From: Hemicentrotus pulcherrimus
Lineage: Eukaryota > Echinodermata > Echinoidea > Camarodonta > Strongylocentrotidae
NCBI GenBank assembly: GCA_003118195.1
Contig: BEXV01000810.1
Span: 56,826 to 75,015, forward strand
DNA length: 18,190 nt
Direction of reading: 5' to 3'
Positions 1-8,872 of the stretch are shown piece by piece. The number at the start of each line of letters is the position of its first letter. Position 1 is the stretch's first letter. A model generated the notes under the pieces. That model was not told the DNA's origin. It saw nothing but the letters and a program-made list of their open reading frames with translations, and made no database searches. Both the position numbers and the translations under genes were made by a program.

Positions 1-314
1 GTGTAATATTGAAGCCCTAAAAAATTGCGCTTCAAAATGATCAAAAAGTGCCTCCAAAAAGTAAAAATCTTTGAGTGACCGGTTTTACCATACTCGTTTT
101 CCCCAATAGACTGTAGTGTTATGAAAACCGTCAGGCGAACGGTTTTAAAAAATTGTAATTCCAATCATAAATATCTTGATAATCAGACAGGCAATCGGCT
201 TGTAAAATTCATGGGGTTCCTGAATGACCTAAAGGTTTCTAGCTATCACTGCATCATGAGCTAAATCCAGAATTTTGTTTCAGAATCTGAGACAAAGTTA
301 CCGGATCCCTTTAA
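1..314 (+). mobile_element. TTAA-flanked short transposon, copy 1 (left end off-window)
   Basis: From GTGTAATATTGAAGCCC at position 1 to GGATCCCTTTAA at 314 this segment aligns almost end to end with 5011-5327, in the same orientation and with scattered substitutions and small indels. The first ~70 bp seen in the other copy lie outside the window. The right end keeps the TTAA flank at 311-314. An internal hairpin (AAAACCGT at 124-131 with ACGGTTTT at 139-146) is kept. No ORF is visible, so it is non-autonomous. Confidence 0.8.
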
Positions 315-600
315 GTATAGACAATGTAATGATATGTAAAGTGTTGTGAAGTAATTCGCCGACCCCCTTTATCTTGTTAAAATCTTTAAAAGGATCTTTA
401 AAAAGAAATCTTCAAAAATATATCTTGAGACCTTTTTATAATTGTTTCCTCCCATCTAATTTTGATTTTAGTTTAAATTTCCACTGTAAATTCGTCAGCC
501 CTCACCTCACCCCTACTCGTAACCTGATGTGATATGCCAAATATGAAAGTGATTAAATGGCCATTGACGCTTTAAAAAAAAATGTATTTGCCATAGAGCT
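315..600. other. Intergenic, nothing recognised
   Basis: AT-rich DNA between two transposon-like elements. No ORF, RNA gene or repeat unit was recognised. Confidence 0.6.
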
Positions 601-1134
601 TTAAATGTACTATGTCCCTTTTGCAGCTAACCTCAAATGCTGTAGAACTTTGCAGGAATTATGAATATGTCATGTATGTCCTATCTGTGAAATTTAAACG
701 TTAGCAGTGTCCTCATTATCAAATTATGCAAGGAAACCCGTTTACTTGCTAGACTTCACTGTCAGACACTATTGAGTGACTGACTGCCCTTTTTTGTTCT
801 TTGGTAATAACATACATGAAAAGACATGAGCATTTGTCTACATCAATAACCAACTCCTTGTGATGGCCAAAATTAAACTGATTAAATCTTTGCGCAGCAT
901 AAAACGTATGACCATTTGGTACAATTGTCTGAAAATCAAGACTATTACTTTTGGGCTCCATAGCCCTAAAGTCGATTTGACAACCCATAGTCGTTATTTT
1001 CCCACTTGAAGACATTTTCAAGCCCCACCTTTTTTAGGAACGTTCTAAATTAGTATTATCTTTCAAATGCAGTTGGAATTTAAATTTTTCATTTTTTTTT
1101 TTGGGCCTGCAAATGGGACATAGTATACCTTTAA
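601..1134 (+). mobile_element. Short TTAA-flanked element with ~26-bp inverted repeats
   Basis: The left end at 601-626 starts TTAAATGTACTATGTCCC. The complement of the right end at 1107-1134 reads TTAAAGGTATACTATGTCCC, and both continue TTTGCAG with one change. The ends thus match over about 26 bp across 534 bp, both starting at TTAA. Internally there is a 90-codon ORF on the minus strand (749-1021) with no recognised domain. A non-autonomous DNA transposon is the simplest reading; the strand given is arbitrary. Confidence 0.6.
749..1021 (-). CDS. Small ORF inside the 601-1134 element, unknown
   Basis: This is a 90-codon minus-strand ORF starting MKMSSSGKITTMGCQ and ending SHSIVSDSEV. I recognise no family, signal peptide or membrane segment, though its composition is not low-complexity. 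It lies wholly inside the inverted-repeat element, so if it is meaningful it belongs to that element. The length is within what AT-rich DNA gives by chance, so real coding is doubtful. Confidence 0.15.
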   Translation of the reverse strand: MKMSSSGKITTMGCQIDFRAMEPKSNSLDFQTIVPNGHTFYAAQRFNQFNFGHHKELVIDVDKCSCLFMYVITKEQKRAVSHSIVSDSEV

Positions 1135-2157
1135 CAAAATGAATTGAGAGCAAAACCATCCAATACATGATTTGATACAACGTTGATTCAATTAGAAATA
1201 ACAATTGAAATTGATAACATCAAACAGGGAAATGAACCAAGAAAATTGAAAGGACAGATAAGAAAAGGGGGATGTAGAATAAAAAAAAAAAAGAGGAGGA
1301 AGATAGAGAAATGGAAACAAATAAAACGATGAGAACGATGTAGAAAGCATGAGAATTTCCTTATCAGTTTGAACCTTAGTTTTTTTCGCAAAATTTCAAA
1401 ATGTTGACTATAGTTTTTCTAATTCAATATCTTTACAATTATGTGCGATATAATGAAAGTCTGTTGTTTCTTTTCTTGTAGTTCCAGGTAGGAGTAGACC
1501 TCATTGATTTTTTGATAAAGGCTTTAAATGAAATAAATGAATAAAACATCATGAGAAGAAAAGGGAGAAAAGGCATAATAAAGGACAGTGATAATAATCA
1601 TAGGGATGTCGAAAATACCATTTTCGTAATGTAAACAATTTAATGCATAAAATATTAAATAAGAGCCTTATTACAATTTCGTCATTCTCCTGTTACATGA
1701 TATCCCCCTCGGCATCTGTCTGTCTCGAAAGACGATACAATATTGCCCTAGTTGTACTAGTTAGTTATATTGTATATCAATAGTCAGAATTCGAATTGCC
1801 ATACATTAATTGTTGCTAGGTTGGACAAATGTTATGGGTTGTCCTACCCTAACGACACGTTATAAAGGCAATGCTCATTCCGTCTATTCAAGTACAATTA
1901 TTCGTAAAAGGCGAATGAAATAATTGGTGCCGAGGCTCTTTACAATGATTTGTGAATTAAATTTGATAACATTACATTCCGAAAATAGCCTGTAAATTAT
2001 TGTCAAAGAAGAGATAAAGCTAAGGGACGGTGTGGGGGAAAGGAAAATGATTGCTCCAAAGTAGAAAGGGATTAAGCAAAAGTGTGATCTATACGAAAGG
2101 AAAGGAAGAGAAAGATCAAGAGAGAAAGAAGCCAACAAAACAAAAATCGAAATATGT
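1135..2157. other. Intergenic, nothing recognised apart from one hairpin
   Basis: AT-rich with a purine-rich stretch at about 1225-1330. The only structure seen is the hairpin at 1819-1848. Short open frames on either strand have no recognisable content. Confidence 0.6.
1819..1848. repeat. Imperfect hairpin
   Basis: GGTTGGACAA and TTGTCCTACC are inverse over 10 bp with one mismatch and a 10-base loop. It lies in otherwise plain AT-rich DNA and no role is suggested. Confidence 0.4.
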
Positions 2158-2300
2158 TCGGCACGTGGGGGCGATGACACGGCGAACACCCATCCCACGC
2201 CGCCACGCTCGGCTGGCAAACCGAGAGCTCCCCGTGTGAAGTGAGTGGGTGACTGAGCTGGTGGTCTCGACTCACTCTGACACCCATCGTCATCGTCAAA
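2158..2300. other. Short G+C-rich island
   Basis: In an otherwise AT-rich stretch this segment is rich in G+C and CpG. It has a CACGTG E-box at 2162 and ends in repeated GAGT/CACT motifs. A GTGAGT at 2241 would make a good splice donor. A 62-codon ORF at 2051-2239 covers part of it but has no recognisable features. It could be a first exon or promoter, or the body of a retroposed sequence given the A-rich tract that follows. Confidence 0.3.
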
Positions 2301-2310
2301 CTGGATAATT

Positions 2311-2450
2311 TGTAATTTTTTTAAAAAAAAAATAAAAAAAAAATTAAAATAAAAAAAAATTAAAAAAGAAAAAAAAATAGAAACTCTAATTTTAAATTAA
2401 TAAAATAATTTATTAAGAATAAAAAATAAAGAAAAAATAAAAGTGTATAA
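2311..2450. repeat. A-rich low-complexity tract
   Basis: About 140 bp almost purely of A and T with runs such as AAAAAAAAAT. It directly follows the G+C-rich island. It may be an old poly(A) tail or simple AT-rich filler. Confidence 0.7.
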
Positions 2451-2936
2451 ATGAGAGATAGACTAAGCTTATAAAATGTAGCCATCCTCTGCATCAATGC
2501 TAGCGTTCTTAGACTGTATTATGATTTGAGGCATAATCTCTTTGTTTTCATCTGGTGTGTTTTTTTAAAGATGTTTATATCAGTGTATTTTCTTAAATTC
2601 ATGAAACAATAAATTGCATGCACAAGATTTGTTTTCATCATGATTTTGAACTTACAATGGTGTATCATTATTGTGTCTGTATCAGGGTGTTCTCTTTATC
2701 AATAAGAAGACAAACATCAACACCTCTTAAAGGCACACTGCCATACTTGTAGGTACTTGCTCCCTCTATATAGAAAACTGCCCCAATCGGTGTCTGTTGG
2801 TCCCCCATGATCCTCTTTTTCTTATGTTAAATGAGAGCTGAGTTAATGAGATAGCCACCTGTCACAGTGACCTCGATGGCTCTCTGTGTGGTCTAATCCC
2901 TTCTGACCCAGTAGTGGTGACGGTCTTTAAAACAAA
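2451..2936. other. Intergenic, possible decayed element at 2727-2932
   Basis: CTTAAAGGCACACTGCC at about 2727 looks like the end of a short DNA transposon. The other candidate end near 2932 (GGTCTTTAAAA) is only weakly inverse to it, so I do not call an element. Nothing else was recognised. Confidence 0.4.
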
Positions 2937-3120
2937 CAGTTAACAACTACTATTCATACCCTTGCCAATTCTGTTTCATGAGAAAGTGACATATTAATGC
3001 TTACATCTAAAAGTATTCGACAAAGGTTATAATTTAGCGAATCCACGTTTCATTATTAAGTTATGGGGTGGCATCAAATTTACAAGGGGTATAAATGATT
3101 TAGTGGTTAACTTTAACTGT
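2937..3120 (-). mobile_element. ~200-bp inverted-repeat element, copy A (reversed)
   Basis: The complement of this segment aligns with 5533-5769 and 6282-6502. It shares GAATACTTTTAGATGTAAG near 3010-3030 and AAGGGTATGAATA near 2950. Its own ends are inverted: ACAGTTAAC at 2937 with TTAACTGT ending at 3120, then TATTCATACCCTTG on the left against ACAAGGGGTATAAATGATT on the right (3082-3100). No ORF is present. Confidence 0.7.
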
Positions 3121-3839
3121 GATAAGTTAGTCTGACTAATGTTTTCTTCAAGTAAACAAAAAATCAATGAAAAACATGTGTAACATGAAGTTTGTGACAA
3201 TGTAAATTGAGGTACATGTATATTACGTTTATTTCGTTCAAATACTTTTTGTACTGCCATTCTGTACAGCCCAGCTCTATCTTAAAATGGTATGTAAAAC
3301 GATAAAGCCTATTAAAAGAATTGACACCATCTTTGCTAAGAAATATTCTAGCGGCTTACAATTTGCTTGAAATGAAAATTACATGATGTAAAGGTCTGCG
3401 TTAATACGACAATTTTCCGATGTGCTATCTCTCTCCTGCATATACAAAATAAGTAAACCTATTACATGTTTATTAAATATCATTGGAAAATACTACAAGC
3501 CATCTCCTTCCCCCATCAAAGGCAACCGATTTCAAACTAAATTCATTCTTTTCCGTCACATAATACGCCTCTTTGTACATTTTATCTAACTACGAAGGTA
3601 GGAAACACGTGAAATTCATCTACGCCGGCATGCAGTTGCCATGTGTTTCTGATAAAAAACGAGTCCTTGGAACTCCCATCTACATTTGGACAATAAAGGA
3701 TCTGATGGGGCCAAATAATTCGACCCCTGTTTGAGATAACTGGTCCATCACGAGACAAAGAAAGGTTCAAACATCGGGAAAATCTCAGGTAAATCGGAAG
3801 GAAATTCACCGTGAAAGCAAAACTAATAAAAACTGAGAG
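3121..3839. other. Intergenic, nothing recognised
   Basis: Unique-looking AT-rich DNA. A 75-codon minus frame at 3582-3809 shows no family or codon bias I can identify. Confidence 0.6.
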
Positions 3840-3960
3840 AACCCCACCTTACGCGCTGGCGGGTTGGTTGGTTGGTGGGACCCTCCGTCCGTCTCCCGGC
3901 GGCCCATTTGATCGCCGAGAAGAAGTCCCCGAGGTACGGTGGAAAAATGCCTCGCAGACA
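3840..3960. other. G+C/CpG-rich patch before the pyrimidine tract
   Basis: This patch holds ACGCGCTGGCGGG, a (GGTT)n stretch near 3861-3876, CTCCCGGCGGCC and several CpGs, then passes straight into the TC tract. No recognisable coding or RNA gene is seen. The patch resembles a promoter-type island but nothing downstream supports a transcript. Confidence 0.3.
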
Positions 3961-3990
3961 ACTATTGTCATTCCCCCAAATCGCTCGCTC

Positions 3991-4197
3991 CGTCTTCCTC
4001 TCTCTCCCTCTCCCTCTCTATTTCTCTCTTTCTCTTTCTCTCTCTCTCTCCCCCTCTCTCTCTCTCTCTCTCTCTCTTTCCCCCACCCTCTTTCTTTCCT
4101 TAACCCCCAACCTCTCCCTCTCTCCCTCTCTCCCCTCTCTCTCTCTCTCTCTCTCTGTACCATGTCCCTCCCACTTCCCGTCTCTCTCCCTTCTCTA
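3991..4197. repeat. (TC)n/(CCCTCT)n pyrimidine tract
   Basis: About 200 bp of nearly pure pyrimidine on the + strand, with pure (TC)n at about 4059-4078 and 4135-4155 and C-rich interruptions. Open frames over it are artefacts of the repeat (Ser/Leu/Pro on +, Arg/Glu on -). Confidence 0.9.
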
Positions 4198-4939
4198 ATT
4201 TAGCTAAATATTTTCATTTTCTTAAACAACATACCTCCGAGGAATGGAATGGCTTTGTCAAAGTTTGGAGAAGGAACAAATCGATTGTGCGCACCCCTCT
4301 CTACCTCGTCCCATCTGTGCTTATCTTTCCATCTCCTTCCCTTATCCATAACCTATAATGAAAATAGTTAGCATCCAGTTAGGGTATCCTGAAATTGATA
4401 AATGGGGCGGAGTCAAGTCACACTTATAGGGGTTCAAAGTATCTGGGCAGCCTCATGTGCTATTCAATCAGTACGCATTATAGGGGAGGGGGTATTGGGA
4501 TTTCAAACGGGGAGGGTGTACATGCACTATGATGCATATAGAGAATTAAATGCAACTGTGTAATTATGGAATCTAGTACAGTGTATAATACACTCCGAGT
4601 TCGAAATGACTTTTCGTTTCGAACAGTGCGAAAGGTTGGATGACGAACAAAAGGTGGCGCTAAAGCACTTACACTGTGTAGGCGAAGCTTTCTTTCGTTT
4701 ACCAAGCGATTTACTAGTAAATGAAATAATAAATAGTTTGTATAAAATATAATCAATGCAAAAACCATAGGAGTGAAAAATACTTTGTTTTTACTATTTT
4801 AAAACTTTAACATTCCACTCATTGGAGAGCAATCCAACATATAAGTATGTTGCATGCTGTCACCGTGATGACATAAAATGTTATCAGAAGTTGCATTAGT
4901 TTGAACATTCTTCCAACTCTCAATTCGTCTTATGTGTAC
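4198..4939. other. Intergenic, two palindromes only
   Basis: Apart from the palindromes at 4580-4624 no gene or repeat is seen. A 96-codon minus frame (4478-4768) lacks recognisable features. Confidence 0.6.
4580..4624. repeat. Two adjacent short palindromes
   Basis: AGTGTATAATACACT (4580-4594) is a perfect palindrome around a single base. GTTCGAAA (4599-4606) and TTTCGAAC (4617-4624) form an 8-bp stem with a 10-base loop just after it. Confidence 0.5.
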
Positions 4940-5328
4940 CTTAAAGGGGTCGTTTAACAATGTTAAATCTGAGATGCACGGCCCTAAGTCTAATCAGTGT
5001 TTGTGATATGGTGTAATATTGAAGCCCTAAAAAAAATGCGCTTCAAAATGATCAAGACTAATGCCTCAAAAAAGTAAAACTCTTTGAGTGACCAGTTTTA
5101 CCATACTCGTTTCCCCCAATAGACTGTAGTGTTATGAAAACCGTTTGGCAAACGGTTTTGAAAATTTGTAATTCCAGTCATAAATATCTTGATAATCAGA
5201 CAGGTGATCGGCTTGTAAAAATAATGGGGTTCCTGACTGACATAAAGGTTTATATTTATCATTGTAGCATGAGCTAACCCCAGGATTTTGTTTCAGAATC
5301 TGAGACAAAGTTACCGGATCCCTTTAAG
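4940..5328 (+). mobile_element. TTAA-flanked short transposon, copy 2 (complete)
   Basis: This is a full-length copy of about 389 bp. The ends are imperfect inverted repeats, CTTAAAGGGGTC on the left and the complement of GGATCCCTTTAAG on the right. TTAA lies at 4941-4944 and 5324-5327, so it may be a TTAA target duplication of the piggyBac kind or simply part of the inverted repeat. A perfect 10-bp stem (AAAACCGTTT at 5137-5146, AAACGGTTTT at 5150-5159) with a GGC loop lies in the middle. No coding capacity is seen. The superfamily is not certain. Confidence 0.8.
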
Positions 5329-5532
5329 TCAGATTCTCTGTTTTGCCAATTAATTGGTGCCGAAGTTTAAAAACGTCATATGATTGAAATTGCTGTCACC
5401 GGTTTTATATCCGACAAAGAGACAGACAATAATCCACTTGACCGATGCTACCGAGAGAGGGAGACATTACAATAGTCAGAGTGAAAGGAATGGACTGGTT
5501 TGTAAGGAATTCGGGGAAGAGACAGAATAGAT

Positions 5533-5769
5533 ACAGATAGCAACTAAATTATTCATAAGATATCCCTTGTCCATTTTATGTTTTGTGTGCGTCTTCGTAG
5601 CTTAAACAATGCACTTGGACTGGTTTATGGTGCCTTTATTGAATACTTTTGGATGTAAGCTTTAATACGTCACATTCTCGAGAAAAATAAATCGGGACAA
5701 CTCAAATCTTTACATACTTTAAAAAATATAAAGCTTAGTAAGGGTATGAATAATTTAGTTTTTAATTGT
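5533..5769 (+). mobile_element. ~200-bp inverted-repeat element, copy B
   Basis: This is the direct-orientation relative of copy C. Shared blocks include TTGAATACTTTTGGATGTAAG (5639 on), TCACATTCTC, and the end block AAGGGTATGAATAATTTAG at 5740-5756. The left end has AAATTATTCATA, which is inverse to that right end. An extra few bases after TTATTCATA and a longer middle make it the longest of the three copies. Confidence 0.7.
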
Positions 5770-6281
5770 ACATTTTTCTCTTTTTTTCATAGATAGAAAT
5801 AAAGAGATTCAAGCATAGATAAATATACTTCTGTTTGAAAATGAATTGACTGACTAGAGCTGGAATTAAACGAATATCATTTGTCTTATTTAGAAATCAA
5901 CTAATTAGACTAACTCGGAATAAAAGTATCCGGATACTGTTTTAAGTGTTTAATTGTTCCCCATTCCACATATCAAGACCGTCTCAAACATGTGATTCCA
6001 AAAATATTTACAGTCATGTAACACAGAAAAATAACAACGTGTAATAGGAACCTACGAGGAAGCAAATATTGTATAATGTAGGTTCGCGCAACCGCTAAAT
6101 TCAAAGAGTGCTTTAGTCATATGCTATCTCCCTCTATTCACTGGGTGTCTACTTCTTTAGTACGAAAACTTACAACAAAAAACGAAGTACCTAGCTCTTC
6201 ACATTAATTACTAATTAAAAGTTGCTTTGACCAAATGAACATGTAAATTCCATTGGCGATACTAACCGGGGCCATGTTTGG
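5770..6281. other. Intergenic between element copies B and C
   Basis: AT-rich sequence with no ORF of note and no repeat recognised. Confidence 0.6.
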
Positions 6282-6502
6282 ACACATTATTCATACCCTT
6301 TGTGAATTTGACGTTTATGTGTTTTTCGTAACTCAGTAATGAAAGTTGGATTACTTGAAGTAGGGCCTTTGGTGAATACTTTTTAGATGTAAGCTTTAAT
6401 ATATCACATTCTCAAGAACGTAAATCGGAACAAATAGATTTTTCACATACTTAAACAATTACAGAACTTGGTAAAGGTATGAATAATTTCACTGTTAACT
6501 GT
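6282..6502 (+). mobile_element. ~200-bp inverted-repeat element, copy C
   Basis: The ends ATTATTCATACCCTTTG (6288 on) and AAAGGTATGAATAAT (6474-6488) are inverse to each other. The middle shares GAATACTTTTTAGATGTAAG and CACATTCTCAAGAA with the other two copies. The match to them continues to TTAACTGT at 6502, while the left boundary is less clear. It is non-coding and non-autonomous. Confidence 0.7.
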
Positions 6503-7176
6503 ATCTATCGATGGCATTGCCTGGAACTGAACAATGCCCTTTCTAAAGAATATATTGGCTGAGCCGTGCTTCAAATGGGTATTTAATCCATACCAAGAGA
6601 ATATAGAAAAGGACCAATCCAGTCTTGATATCGATCGCGCTACCTCACGCTCACATTCTATTTTCACAACTAACTATACCATTATTACGACACGAGAGAG
6701 AGTCTTCATTTATTCATACTTCGTGATACCTTCCTCATAATAGGCGTCTTTATCAAACCATTGCCCATCATCATAACTATTGTACGGTTGTGCAAAACCA
6801 GTGATTATTTTGAAGCCTTTGCTTCGCTTTCCTCCCCCACTCGACAAAGAATCCTTGACGATTCCTAAATAGAACACTCTTATTATTTGCACAGGTATTT
6901 TGTTATTATACCAGGAGGGGAATCTATTGTGGTTGGTTTACAATGGGAAGTCGTGACTAAAAAAGCTTATGCATCTTGAAGTGTTTTGTATTTGTTTTGG
7001 AAATGCTCCTCCCTAAAGTATCCAGAGTAGGTAGTGTTTGTATACACTCTTGGAACACTCTTAACGTCTTTTAGTCAAATCAACATAACACTATCTTCTG
7101 TTTACAAAGTTGAAATCACACCAGAAGTTTTCAATAGCGCCATTTTGCATAGGCTACATAAAGACAGAGAGGACTT
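6503..7176. other. Intergenic, nothing recognised
   Basis: Short frames on both strands (60-75 codons) overlap each other and look random. One of them (7034-7231) runs into the MITE and is not a gene. Confidence 0.6.
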
Positions 7177-7490
7177 CTGGGGGGTGTTTCACAAAGATCC
7201 TAAGTCGAACCTAACTCTAAGTGTGACTTAAAAATTATGGAGAGCCATTTGTAACCTTAGATTTAAATACATTCAAAAGTGAAAAAACAAGTATTTTAGA
7301 CTTTTCATAAATTCCACAGCAAGAACAGGAAATCTCCCATGATAATAGAAAATATGAATGATTTGAATCAACATTTTATGCCTTTTGAAATAACGTTTAC
7401 AAAATATTTTCAAAGATGCTACGGCTTTCCATAATGTAAAGTCCAACTTGGAGTTAAGTTCAACTTAGGATCTTTATGAAACACCCCCAG
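7177..7490 (+). mobile_element. MITE with ~70-bp terminal inverted repeats
   Basis: The left arm begins CTGGGGGGTGTTTCACAAAG and the complement of the right arm begins CTGGGGGTGTTTCATAAAG. The arms stay alignable through the TTATGGAGAGCC / TTATGGAAAGCC blocks, giving arms near 7177-7247 and 7420-7490 with a low rate of mismatch. The interior is AT-rich and lacks an ORF. No clear target-site duplication is visible. The superfamily is not assigned. Confidence 0.85.
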
Positions 7491-7890
7491 GTGTCATAGT
7501 TCGTACTTGCTCAGCTACATTCGCATTTAAAAGAAAACTTAAAGATCATCTCATACTCGAATATGAATGATTGACATCAGTCGTAATTATCTTGTTAACT
7601 TTATCTATAAATTTCTGATACTGTACTAGTTTTATGTTTTTTCTGTTAAGTTTGTTATATGTTTAAAGTAAACCTGTAAATATTTCTGCAAACTATTAAC
7701 TTTTTACTTTGACGGAATTTATCCAATAAGGCCTCTCAGGTTTTGTACTAATTCTCTCTCTTCATTTTCCATTATAATTTGCAGATGATTCAAAATTTCG
7801 ATGTAACTTTTATTTGTGTATTTGCGTCAAAATTGTTAATGTTTATCTGTATATTTGTGTGCTATTAACATGAGAATGAAATAAAATAAA
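7491..7890 (+). mobile_element. LINE retrotransposon 3' end, 5'-truncated relic
   Basis: From 7493 a 25-codon frame ends in TFAFKRKLKDHLILEYE and a TGA at 7568-7570. The FKRKLKDHL pattern is typical of the last residues of reverse transcriptases of non-LTR elements (CR1/L2/RTE-like), just before the stop. About 320 bp of AT-rich, T/G-rich 3' UTR follows, ending in AATGAAATAAAATAAATA, a LINE-like tail. No earlier reverse-transcriptase motif is seen upstream, where the MITE sits directly against it. Calling it a LINE rests on this short peptide and the tail. Confidence 0.5.
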
Positions 7891-8460
7891 TATTAATTTC
7901 TAGAGTACTTAGGGTGATCTTGTCGTTAAAATGATTATAATGACTCGTAAAGATCATTACATTTATAATCAAGACAAATTAAAGCTCCTCCTTGATGGTA
8001 AGTGGTAAGGTAAACCGAAGGTTTAGGAATAACACGCATTAAGCGAATGATTTCGAATAAGTTTGTAAAGCCAGCTCAAGTTTGTTACTCTTTCTCGGAT
8101 ACTGTCTTGAGACATTATTGATTCGGATTTCAAGGGACTAAAAATAGATGATGTGAAATTGTTTTCGATTTTTTTTTCTTTCTCCTCCTTCTCTCCATCT
8201 GTCATAAAGTTCAACATTTTGAAAAACGTGTTAAAAGTCACATATACCAAGGTCTTTCGATAAATTCCATGAGATGACAATCACCATGAGATATTGGTGT
8301 CAATCAAGCTTGGTTTAAAACAGTATGTGAGACTACAACGTCTCATGGGATACTTCAATCGCCTGGACTTTAAGCCTGTCCCCTGGTGATCATTTTGGGG
8401 CTCTTTAGAAGTCATGCTCGATAGAGTCTCATTCAAAAGAAACCGACGTCTATCCACACT
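7891..8460. other. Intergenic between LINE relic and ankyrin promoter
   Basis: Contains CCATGAGAT twice (8267, 8284) and a TGAGAC/GTCTCA stem near 8328-8345. No gene is recognised. Confidence 0.6.
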
Positions 8461-8469
8461 CTTCTTTGC

Positions 8470-8478
8470 TATTTAAAG
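8470..8478 (+). promoter_or_regulatory. TATA-like sequence, weak
   Basis: TATTTAAAG is a plausible but imperfect TATA element about 400 bp before the ankyrin ORF. If used, it would give a 5' leader of about 370 nt. In AT-rich DNA such a match is common by chance. Confidence 0.2.
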
Positions 8479-8652
8479 TTTGGCACAAACTTCGATTATT
8501 GTTGTTCATCAAACCTGAGTCAATGTTTGTGTGGTGTTTTCTTTAGAGTCTCGCACCGATCAATACCCATTTTCTTTTGGGACCAGGGGGTAACGAGGTT
8601 GCGGCTCTCGGGTTAACCTTTTGTACGCCAGGTAGAGAGCTCCCCGGCACCC

Positions 8653-8665
8653 GTTGCTAAGGAAC
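8653..8665 (+). promoter_or_regulatory. RFX X-box-like site upstream of the ankyrin gene
   Basis: GTTGCTAAGGAAC fits the loose X-box consensus RYYNYY-N(1-3)-RRNRAC with a one-base spacer. It lies about 210 bp before the first ATG, in the usual range for RFX-controlled promoters. RFX factors are known to drive many ciliary and some neuronal genes in animals. The match is a single short motif, so occupancy is inference only. Confidence 0.35.
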
Positions 8666-8780
8666 GCCGAAATTGTCTATACGCTTGAAATCCGACACCG
8701 TATGAGTGCCATGATTGCGAGAACATTGAATGCACAGAGTCGAGCACTATTGACTGACAACGTAAACAGAAGTTATTTGT

Positions 8781-8831
8781 TTTACATGTGATCAAGTTAT
8801 CTTTACTACATGTGATAAAGTTATCTTTATG
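8781..8831 (+). promoter_or_regulatory. 24-bp tandem duplication with GATA-type motifs
   Basis: Two consecutive 24-bp units begin with ACATGTGAT at 8784 and 8808. They differ at one internal base (ATCAAG versus ATAAAG) and in the last three bases. Each holds AGTTATCTTT, which reads AAAGATAACT on the other strand (a WGATAR site), and an ACATGTG E-box-like core. The second unit also makes a TGATAA. The array ends about 40 bp before the first ATG, so it is core promoter or 5' leader. Confidence 0.5.
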
Positions 8832-8872
8832 TTGAATGTGGGATTAACATTGTCGCGGGGAGAGACACATTT

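Noticed and set aside
1921..1933. 13-mer TAATTGGTGCCGA shared with 5351-5363
   Set aside because: Too short, and the flanks do not align, so chance is likely.
2727..2932. Possible short transposon starting CTTAAAGGCACACTGCC
   Set aside because: The far end is only weakly inverse, with no second copy in the window.
3811..4203. ORFs of 104-130 codons across the TC tract
   Set aside because: Ser/Leu/Pro or Arg/Glu low-complexity from a dinucleotide repeat.
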